A stretch of 64,000 nt of DNA from assembly GCF_947496995.1 (NCBI RefSeq), contig NZ_CANMFD010000001.1:178692-242691 (forward strand), in the 5' to 3' direction. This DNA comes from an uncultured Roseibium sp. Lineage in GTDB: Bacteria; Pseudomonadota; Alphaproteobacteria; Rhizobiales; Stappiaceae. This document shows positions 8,255 through 14,986 of the stretch, one piece after another (positions within the stretch are counted from its first letter, which is position 1; each line of letters opens with the position of its first letter). The notes beneath the pieces are model-generated. The model ran no database searches. It was not told where the DNA came from and saw nothing but the letters and a program-made list of their open reading frames with translations. The position numbers and the translations under genes were made by a program.

Positions 8255-9343
8255 TTAAAGCCGGTTTTCCGTGGTTTTGTCGAAAAGGTTGGCGCGTGCA
8301 GGGTCGAACCCGATCGCTATGCTGTCGCCGGAGGCGATGGCGGCCTGACCGTCGAGGCGGATCCACAGCGCATGGCCCTCCGCGGTCACACGGGCAAGGG
8401 TATCCGAACCGAGCGGCTCCACGAGATTGACCTGTCCGTTCATGCGGATGGGCGCATTCTCGGCATCGGCTCCGCTGAGCATATGTTCCGGCCGGATACC
8501 GAACCAGGCCGTGCCTGGCGCCGGGGTACCGGCATCAAATTCGTATCCTTCAAGGGTGAAGGACAGGTCGCCCGTGGTGAAGCGCAGCTGGTCGCCGCCT
8601 TCGATCGCACCGTCAAAGAAGTTCATAGTCGGCGAGCCGATGAAATCGGCCACATATTTGCTGGTCGGTTTGTTGTAGATTTCGTGAGGTGTGTCGAGCT
8701 GCAGGATCTGCCCACCACGCATGATCGCGATCCGGTCGGCAAGCGTCATGGCCTCGATCTGGTCATGGGTGACGTAGATCATGGTATTCTGAAGTTGCTG
8801 GTGAAGCTGCTTGATCTCGACCCTCAGGTCCGCGCGCAGCTTGGCATCCAGATTCGACAGCGGTTCGTCGAACAGGAATACGTTCACATCCCGGACAAGG
8901 GCCCGACCGATCGCCGCGCGCTGCCTTTGGCCACCCGACAGGGCCGCCGGCTTGCGTTTCAGAAGCGGCTCGATCTGCAGGATCTTGGCCGCCCTGTTGA
9001 CGCGGTCCTCGATTTCGGCCTTCGGCAGGCCCGCGTTTTTCAGCCCGAAACTGAGATTGCCGGCAACCGTCATCTGCGGATAGAGCGCATAGCTTTGAAA
9101 CACCATGCCGATGCCGCGTTGTGACGGCTCTTCCCAGGTGACGTTTCGGCCGCCGATGAAGATCTGCCCGTCGGTGATGTCCAGCAGGCCGGCAATGCAA
9201 TTGAGCAAAGTGGATTTGCCGCAGCCGGAAGATCCTAGGAGCACGAGAAATTCGCCTTGCCCGACTTCCAGGTTCAGGTCTTTCAGGACCTTCAGGTTGC
9301 CGAAACTCAGGGCAAGGTTCTTGATGGAGATACTTGGTTCCAT
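8255..9343 (-). CDS. Carbohydrate ABC transporter ATPase, MalK/UgpC type
   Basis: ATP-binding subunit of 362 residues. Walker A is GSSGCGKST (about residues 37-45), the Q-loop is GMVFQSYALYPQMTV, the signature is LSGGQRQR, Walker B is VFLFDEPLSNLD, and the switch is YVTHDQIEAM. The C-terminal third is the OB-fold regulatory domain (TOBE) found in MalK-like ATPases, which drive CUT1 oligosaccharide importers. It lies 7 bases downstream of a permease gene in an operon with both permeases and the binding protein. Confidence 0.93.
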   Translation of the reverse strand: MEPSISIKNLALSFGNLKVLKDLNLEVGQGEFLVLLGSSGCGKSTLLNCIAGLLDITDGQIFIGGRNVTWEEPSQRGIGMVFQSYALYPQMTVAGNLSFGLKNAGLPKAEIEDRVNRAAKILQIEPLLKRKPAALSGGQRQRAAIGRALVRDVNVFLFDEPLSNLDAKLRADLRVEIKQLHQQLQNTMIYVTHDQIEAMTLADRIAIMRGGQILQLDTPHEIYNKPTSKYVADFIGSPTMNFFDGAIEGGDQLRFTTGDLSFTLEGYEFDAGTPAPGTAWFGIRPEHMLSGADAENAPIRMNGQVNLVEPLGSDTLARVTAEGHALWIRLDGQAAIASGDSIAIGFDPARANLFDKTTENRL

Positions 9344-9350
9344 GGGTTAT

Positions 9351-10268
9351 TCAGCCTTTCACAGCACCGGCGGCGATGCCGCGTACAAACAGCTTTCCGG
9401 AAAGGAAGTAGACGGTAAGCGGCACCAGGCCGGTTATGATGGTTGCTGCCATGTTGACGTTGTATTCCTTCACGCCCTGAACCGAGTTGACGATGTTGTT
9501 CAGCTGCACGGTCATCGGGTAGGTGTCGGGCTTGGTGTAGACGACGCCGAACAGGAAGTCGTTCCAGATGCCGGTGATCTGCAGGATGATCGCGACGACG
9601 AAGATCGGCAGCGACATCGGCAGCATGATCTGGAAGTAGATGCCCCAGAAGCCTGCGCCGTCGACCCGGGCGGCCTTGAACAGTTCCTCCGGAACGGAGA
9701 CGAAATAGTTCCGGAACAAGAGTGTCAGGATCGGCATGCCGAAGATCGTATGGACGATCACAAGCCCGGTGAGCGAGCCGTAGACACCGATCTCCCGCAG
9801 CACGATCACGATGGGATAGATCATCACCTGATACGGAATGAAACTGCCGAAGATCAGGATGGTGAAGAACACCTCGGAACCGCGGAAACGCCAGTTGGCC
9901 AGCGCATAGCCGTTCACGGAAGCAATCGCGATGGAGATGATCACTGACGGCACGGTGATCCGGACGGAATTCCAGAAGCCGCGGCTCAGACCGTCGCAGT
10001 TGAGACCGGTGCAGGCTTCCGACCAGGCCTTCACCCACGGCTCGAAGGTGATTTCAACCGGCGGGGCGAAGATATTGCCTAACCGGATTTCCGGCATGCC
10101 CTTGAGCGATGTCACAACCATCACGTAGAGCGGCAGCAGATAGTAGACCGCGATGACGATCAACGTGCCGTAGAGCATGATGTTGCGTCGCGAGAAAATG
10201 GGCTTCGGACGTCGTCCGAACGGCCCGGTAACTGCGGCGGTATCTGTCAGAACCTGTGAGTCAGCCAC
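9351..10268 (-). CDS. Carbohydrate ABC transporter permease (MalG-like)
   Basis: Inner-membrane permease of 305 residues with an N-terminal cytoplasmic arm and about six membrane segments. The coupling-helix EAA motif is recognisable as EELFKAARVDGAGFWGIYFQIMLP. It opens eight bases before the end of the partner permease gene, so they are translationally coupled. Together they form the CUT1-type channel for the sugar captured by the binding protein at 11240-12472. Confidence 0.92.
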   Translation of the reverse strand: MADSQVLTDTAAVTGPFGRRPKPIFSRRNIMLYGTLIVIAVYYLLPLYVMVVTSLKGMPEIRLGNIFAPPVEITFEPWVKAWSEACTGLNCDGLSRGFWNSVRITVPSVIISIAIASVNGYALANWRFRGSEVFFTILIFGSFIPYQVMIYPIVIVLREIGVYGSLTGLVIVHTIFGMPILTLLFRNYFVSVPEELFKAARVDGAGFWGIYFQIMLPMSLPIFVVAIILQITGIWNDFLFGVVYTKPDTYPMTVQLNNIVNSVQGVKEYNVNMAATIITGLVPLTVYFLSGKLFVRGIAAGAVKG

Positions 10269-11151
10269 GGCGTTTGCCTCCGAATTCCAGATAGGCCCAG
10301 GGGATGACGATGATCGCCACTGTGAGAAGCATGATGCTCGAGGCGGCGAAGCCCTGGCCGAGGTTCTGCGACTGGAACATGTAGTCGTAGACGTATTTCG
10401 CCGGCACTTCCGATGCGATGCCCGGCCCGCCGCCGGTCTGCGCGACGATCAGGTCATAGACCCGAACGATGCCGGAAGTGATGATGACGATGGTGGTGAT
10501 GAACACGGGCCGCATCATCGGAATGACGATGAACAGATAGGTCTTCCACATGGGAATGCCGTCGACGCGGGCGGCTTTCCAGATGTCTTCGTCAATGCCG
10601 CGCAAGCCCGCCAGCATTAGGCACATCACCAGTCCGGTTCCCTGCCACAAGCCGGCGATCAGGACACCGTAGATAACGATGTTGGCATTGTAGAGAGGGT
10701 CGAAGTTGAAACTCTCCCAGCCAAGGCTGCGCACCGCGTGCTGAACGCCGAAATCCGGATTGAGAATCCACTGCCAGACCAGACCGGTGACGATGAATGA
10801 AAGGGCGAATGGGTAAAGCAGGATTGTCCGGAAGGTGTCCTCGAAACGGATCTTCTGGTCGAGAAGCGCTGCCAGCAGAAAGCCGATGAGAAGGGAAAAG
10901 ATCAGCGAAAGGCTTCCATAGATCAGCAGGTTCTCGATCGAGACCAGCCAGCGGCGGGTCCCCCACAGGCGCTCGTACTGATCGAAGCCGACGAAATCCA
11001 GCTTGGGCAGAAGCTTCGACTTGGTGAATGAATAGAAGATCGTCCAGAGGGTGCAGCCGACGAAAATCACCAGCGCCGTCAGGATCATCGGGATCGATGC
11101 GATCTTCGCGTTCAGATTCCGGAAAGGCTGAAAAGGTTTGTCGTTGGCCAC
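10261..11151 (-). CDS. Carbohydrate ABC transporter permease (MalF-like)
   Basis: Inner-membrane permease of 296 residues with about six membrane segments, for example MILTALVIFVGCTLWTIFYS near the N-terminus. The EAA motif is EDIWKAARVDGIPMWKTYLFIVIP. It is paired with the permease encoded directly downstream, overlapping by eight bases. Upstream the gap to the binding-protein gene holds a 12-base-pair hairpin. Confidence 0.92.
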   Translation of the reverse strand: MANDKPFQPFRNLNAKIASIPMILTALVIFVGCTLWTIFYSFTKSKLLPKLDFVGFDQYERLWGTRRWLVSIENLLIYGSLSLIFSLLIGFLLAALLDQKIRFEDTFRTILLYPFALSFIVTGLVWQWILNPDFGVQHAVRSLGWESFNFDPLYNANIVIYGVLIAGLWQGTGLVMCLMLAGLRGIDEDIWKAARVDGIPMWKTYLFIVIPMMRPVFITTIVIITSGIVRVYDLIVAQTGGGPGIASEVPAKYVYDYMFQSQNLGQGFAASSIMLLTVAIIVIPWAYLEFGGKRRG

Positions 11152-11185
11152 TGTCTGCTACGTCCTTGGCAATAGCGTGGACGGA

Positions 11186-11213
11186 GCCGTGGAGCCCTGA
11201 CGGGCTCCACGGC
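11186..11213 (-). other. 12-bp perfect hairpin between binding protein and permease genes
   Basis: GCCGTGGAGCCC and its exact complement are separated by a four-base loop. No T-run follows in the transcribed minus direction, so it is not a standard terminator. Such hairpins after binding-protein genes commonly protect the upstream message or weaken read-through, keeping the binding protein more abundant than the membrane parts. That role is inference. Confidence 0.65.
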
Positions 11214-11239
11214 GCTCATTGTCGGAAGAAAGTTAGGGA

Positions 11240-12472
11240 TCAGTCCCCTTGCGCAACGATGTCGACGAACCGCGCCTGAGCGTCTTCGGCCGTGATGCTT
11301 TCGTCGTTGAAGAATTCGACGAACAGATCGTTGAGCTGTGTGTTGGTATCCTCGGTGTTGAGCTGGTTCACGTCCGGAAGCGTGTTGCCCGATGCGAGGA
11401 TCTTCAGACCCTTCTTCATACAGTCGTTTGCGGTTGCCAGATCGACGTCGCCGCGAACCGGCAGCGAGCCCTTCTTGAGATTGAAGGCGACCTGCACGGC
11501 CGGCGAAACCATCAGCGAAGCGAGTTGATCCTGCGCTTTCTGGACTTCCGGGTCGTCAACGACCGGGAAATAGAACGCGTCGCCGCCCGTCGAGATCACC
11601 TCGTTCACACCAAGGCCCGGCAGACAGGTGTAATCCTCACCGGCAACCTGGCCCGCGACCTGGAATTCGCCCTGGGCCCAGTCGCCCATGATCTGTCCCC
11701 CGGCCTGACCCGTGATGACCAGGTTTGTCGCCTGGTTCCAGTCCTGAACGTTGGATCCCTTGCGCATGCGCCGGGCATCCTCCGCAGCCTTGAAGACCCG
11801 TTCAATTTTCGGGCCCGCGGCGACTTCGACGTCTTTTTCGCCGTAGACCTGGATGAGTGTTTCAGGACCTGCAAGCGTTGCGATGAGAACGTTGAACAGA
11901 CCTGAATTCTGCCAGGGCTGCTGACCGAGGGCGAGCGGAACGACACCGGCTTCCTCGAGCTTCGGCGCCGCAGCGACAAATTCGTCCCAGTTGTTCGGGA
12001 CCGGAATACCGGCTTTTTCGAAAGCTGCGTTCGACAGCCATAGCCATTGCCAGGAGTGGATGTTCACGGGCACGCAGTAGATGCGGCCGTCCACGGTGCA
12101 GCTGTCCAGCAGTGACGGCGGATTGATGATGTCTTTCCAGCCTTCGGCTTCGGCGATGTCCGTCAGGTCGCGCATCAGGCCGGCTTCGATCAGCTCTTCT
12201 GTCTGGCGGCCGTGGTTGAACTGTGTGGCGCCCATCGGATCGCCGCCGATGATGCGGCTGACCATTACGGGACGTGCCGTTCCGCCACCGCCGGCGATGG
12301 CGCCATCGACCCAGTTGTTGCCGGTCGCGTTAAAGGCTTTTGCAAATTCGGCGACCGCCGCGGCTTCGCCGCCGGATGTCCACCAATGCGTGACTTCAAG
12401 ATCTGTTGCGTTCGCTGCGGTTGCTGCGCATAGAGCAGTGGTCGCGGCAAAAATTGCGCGTAATGCTTTCAT
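11240..12472 (-). CDS. Extracellular solute-binding protein, family 1 (sugar ABC transporter)
   Basis: Periplasmic binding protein of about 410 residues. The signal peptide is MKALRAIFAATTALCAATAANA, and the mature protein begins TDLEVTHWWTSGGEAAAV, typical of CUT1 sugar-binding proteins. I prefer the ATG at 12472 over an upstream frame start at 12508 because the signal peptide begins there. It is the first gene of the minus-strand glycan operon and faces the LacI-type repressor gene. Aromatic-rich stretches such as HSWQWLWLSN fit carbohydrate stacking. The ligand is inferred to be a xylo- or related oligosaccharide from the GH43 gene. Confidence 0.92.
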   Translation of the reverse strand: MKALRAIFAATTALCAATAANATDLEVTHWWTSGGEAAAVAEFAKAFNATGNNWVDGAIAGGGGTARPVMVSRIIGGDPMGATQFNHGRQTEELIEAGLMRDLTDIAEAEGWKDIINPPSLLDSCTVDGRIYCVPVNIHSWQWLWLSNAAFEKAGIPVPNNWDEFVAAAPKLEEAGVVPLALGQQPWQNSGLFNVLIATLAGPETLIQVYGEKDVEVAAGPKIERVFKAAEDARRMRKGSNVQDWNQATNLVITGQAGGQIMGDWAQGEFQVAGQVAGEDYTCLPGLGVNEVISTGGDAFYFPVVDDPEVQKAQDQLASLMVSPAVQVAFNLKKGSLPVRGDVDLATANDCMKKGLKILASGNTLPDVNQLNTEDTNTQLNDLFVEFFNDESITAEDAQARFVDIVAQGD

Positions 12473-12532
12473 ATCATCCTCCCACCGAACAGGTCTGTTC
12501 GATTGCACTTAACAATACGGCCTCCACCGCAT

Positions 12533-12548
12533 TTTAAATCGATTACAT
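12533..12548. promoter_or_regulatory. Second, imperfect LacI-family operator
   Basis: TTTAAATCGATTACAT shares its right half exactly with the perfect palindrome at 12565-12580, while its left half has three mismatches. The two centres are 32 bases apart, about three helical turns, so two repressor dimers could bind the same face of the DNA. It is the nearer site to the binding-protein gene. Confidence 0.6.
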
Positions 12549-12564
12549 CTGGTTGTTTCTCTTT

Positions 12565-12580
12565 ATGTAATCGATTACAT
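12565..12580. promoter_or_regulatory. Perfect 16-bp LacI-family operator
   Basis: ATGTAATCGATTACAT is a perfect palindrome with a central CG, the hallmark of LacI-family operators. It lies in the divergent gap between the glycan ABC operon and the lacI-type gene, 25 bases before the regulator's start. It is probably bound by that regulator, controlling both directions. Confidence 0.8.
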
Positions 12581-12604
12581 TCATAATTCTCAGGAAACGG
12601 GCTC

Positions 12605-13693
12605 ATGTCAACCCGAAATTGTGAGCGAAGAAAAAAACGAAACGCACCGGAGACGGGTTTGGTTCAAAAAAGTGCCACAATTCAGGATGTTGCTCGACAG
12701 GCAGGGGTTTCGACGGCAACAGTCAGCCGCGCCCTCAGCAACCCGGAACTCCTGACGGAGGCGACGCGCGAAAGCGTGTTCGCGGCAATCCGCTCAACCG
12801 GATACCGTGTCAACCGGGCGGCGCGAAACCTGCGGACACGGCAGGCCGGTGCGGTGCTGGTGCTGGTCCCCAACCTGGGCAATCCGTTTTTCTCCCAGAT
12901 CCTGGCGGGAATAAGCGAAGCGATCGGTGAGAGAGACTATTCCGTCCTGGTCGTCGATACCAATGACCACACCAGCACCGGAAAACTGCTGGTCGACTAC
13001 TTTCTGGACTCGCAGATCGACGGCATGATCTGCCTGGATGGATCGGTGTCGAGCCACGAGTTGCAGCAGTTTGAAGAAAACGGCGTCTCCGGGCAGATCG
13101 TCTTCGCCTGTGAGTGGGTGCATGGATCAGACCTTCCGTCGGTCCGAAGCGACAACAATCGCGGCGCCCGGCTGGCCGTTCGCCATCTGTATGAACTCGG
13201 GCACCGGAAGATTGCCCATGTCACCGGACCCGAGGACAATGTCCTAACCCACACCAGGCGCGAAGGCATGCTTGCGGAGCGGGAACGTCTGGACCTGCCA
13301 TTCCGGGAGGAGTGGATCATCCGTGGAGACTTTTCCCTGAAGTCCGGGCGCGATGCGGTAGAAAAGATCCTGGCGATGGACGAAAGGCCGACTGCTGTCT
13401 TTTGCGCTTCGGACCAGGTGGCCTTCGGTCTGATTTCCACGCTGGCCGCGAACGGGATAAGGGTGCCGGAGGATATTTCCGTCATCGGCTTCGACGATAT
13501 CGAGCTCTCCGAATATTACGTGCCGGGGCTGACAACCATCCGCCAGGACCGCCGCGCACTGGGCGTTCAGGCGGCCGCACTGCTGCTGGAAGGCATGGAT
13601 CCGGCAGGCGCTGTTGCAGGGCTGCGCAGGTCGCCGGTCATGCTCGATGTGGAACTGGTCGTTCGCGCAAGCGCTGCGGCCCTCGGCCGTTAA
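12605..13693 (+). CDS. LacI-family transcriptional repressor
   Basis: Regulator of 362 residues with an unusual basic N-terminal extension of about 24 residues. The helix-turn-helix follows as ATIQDVARQAGVSTATVSRA and the hinge helix includes INRAARNLRTRQ-like sequence (VNRAARNLRTRQ). The periplasmic-binding-protein fold that senses the sugar runs from about residue 80, with AVFCASDQVAFGL and ISVIGFDDIELSEYY near the end. It is divergent from the glycan operon with two palindromes between. The likely effector is the imported sugar or a breakdown product. The extension could be shorter if translation starts at a later codon. Confidence 0.92.
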   Translation: MSTRNCERRKKRNAPETGLVQKSATIQDVARQAGVSTATVSRALSNPELLTEATRESVFAAIRSTGYRVNRAARNLRTRQAGAVLVLVPNLGNPFFSQILAGISEAIGERDYSVLVVDTNDHTSTGKLLVDYFLDSQIDGMICLDGSVSSHELQQFEENGVSGQIVFACEWVHGSDLPSVRSDNNRGARLAVRHLYELGHRKIAHVTGPEDNVLTHTRREGMLAERERLDLPFREEWIIRGDFSLKSGRDAVEKILAMDERPTAVFCASDQVAFGLISTLAANGIRVPEDISVIGFDDIELSEYYVPGLTTIRQDRRALGVQAAALLLEGMDPAGAVAGLRRSPVMLDVELVVRASAAALGR

Positions 13694-14174
13694 GGCGCTG
13701 CCGGAGGATCACCGGTTACAGGTTCGATTGCGGACAATCCTGTTTCCGATGAACATGTCGACCAGCCATATAAGCTAGTAAAATCATATATTTGCAATGG
13801 AAAGCATCTGCCAGACCCTGCAACAGCGCAGGGCTTTGCCTTTGTTTGTGGTCGGCCGACTCCCTGCACGAAGATGTCGCGCACCGACATCTTGGCCACT
13901 TTGAAATCAGCGCAGGATTATTTGGTCAGGTAATAAAGGCGTCAAAGAGATAGTTAAATTTTAAACTATTACAGTGCGTGGCTATAAGTGAAATATTATC
14001 ACCTGAAGGCAAATAATTTCTCATAGAAACAAATATACAACCAGAAGAATAATTAAGTTGTATTTCGAATTACCGCGCAAAATTCACTTTTACTCTAATT
14101 TTTATTGTATATTTAGGAAAATATTAACTTGAATAAGCTAGATTAGCAAGCGCGCACAAGATTAGGTGGTAAAG
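13694..14174. other. Gene-free AT-rich gap with small inverted repeats
   Basis: No convincing gene. CCCTGC/GCAGGG (13816-13833, six-base loop) followed by a T-rich stretch may be a weak terminator for the lacI-type gene. AAGATGTCG/CGACATCTT (13871-13893, five-base loop) is a perfect nine-base-pair inverted repeat without a T-run, possibly an operator. From about 13920 to 14160 the DNA becomes markedly AT-rich compared with its surroundings and probably contains the promoter of the gene at 14175. Confidence 0.5.
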
Positions 14175-14978
14175 ATGAGAGTTTTGACCTTCGCCTTGGT
14201 GTTCTCGCTAGGAGCGTTTCTACAGCTGACCCCGGCTGCAATTGCGGATTCCGACCTCAATGTCGTCGGAACCGGTGACGGCCTTGAAATGCTCCGCGAG
14301 ATTGGCAAAGGCTTTTCAGCTGCTCACCCCGCTATTGAGTTGTCGATCCCCCCGAGCATCGGCTCCGGAGGTGGAATTGCAGCGGTCAGCTCCGGTTCGG
14401 AGCGGCTCGGCCGGGTTGCCAGGCCCTTGAAGGACAGCGAAGTCCAGTATGGTTTGATCTACCTGCCGATCGCCAGAATTCCGAGTGCGATTTTCACCCA
14501 TCCTTCTACCGGGATTAAAGGCCTGACAAGTGAAGAACTGGTAAAAATATATACTGGTGAAATTACGAACTGGTCGGAAGTGGGCGGCGCGGACCTGCGG
14601 GTCAGGCTCGTCCGGCGGGAGGACGCCGACAGCACGTTGCAGGTTCTGCGCGGCTCCATGCCCGGCTGGACGGACCTGGAATTTTCACCGCGGTCCAAGA
14701 CGGCGCTGACCACGCAGGAGGCGATTGCAAGCGCCCGCGAGGTTGAAGGAGCTATTGCCTTCGGCCCTTACTCCCTTCCCCTCGAGGACGGGCTCAATGT
14801 GCTTGAGATAGATGAAAGTCATCCCACGGAAGACAGCTATCCAAGCGCCGTCACGCTGGCCCTGATCTACAAGGACGGCACCATGGATGCCCAGATGGAG
14901 GCATTCATCGACTACGCCCAGTCCGATCGCGCGCGCAGCCAGATTCGCGACTTCGGCGGTGTACCGGTTCTGAAATAG
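14175..14978 (+). CDS. PstS-like periplasmic substrate-binding protein
   Basis: Exported protein of 267 residues with signal peptide MRVLTFALVFSLGAFLQLTPAAIA. The body is a PBP-like fold of the phosphate-binding family: VVGTGDGLEMLREIGKGF, then the ligand-loop style SIGSGGGIAAVSSGSERLG, and LTSEELVKIYTGEITNWSEVGG, very typical of PstS relatives. AGGTGG five bases before 14175 decides the start over a GTG nine bases upstream. No ABC permease or ATPase accompanies it. The next gene, eight bases on, is a transmembrane GGDEF-EAL protein, so it may deliver a ligand signal to that protein rather than transport it. The ligand is unknown. Confidence 0.85.
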   Translation: MRVLTFALVFSLGAFLQLTPAAIADSDLNVVGTGDGLEMLREIGKGFSAAHPAIELSIPPSIGSGGGIAAVSSGSERLGRVARPLKDSEVQYGLIYLPIARIPSAIFTHPSTGIKGLTSEELVKIYTGEITNWSEVGGADLRVRLVRREDADSTLQVLRGSMPGWTDLEFSPRSKTALTTQEAIASAREVEGAIAFGPYSLPLEDGLNVLEIDESHPTEDSYPSAVTLALIYKDGTMDAQMEAFIDYAQSDRARSQIRDFGGVPVLK

Positions 14979-14986
14979 CTTCAAGT

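Noticed and set aside
6764..9124. Open frame of 786 codons on the plus strand, antisense to the sugar operon
   Set aside because: It lies wholly opposite well-conserved genes, has no ribosome site and an Arg/Gly/Asp-rich composition typical of antisense frames in GC-rich DNA. Similar long antisense frames opposite xylBA (45896-48709), xylHG (43492-45969) and the V-ATPase I gene (23331-25307) were dropped for the same reason.
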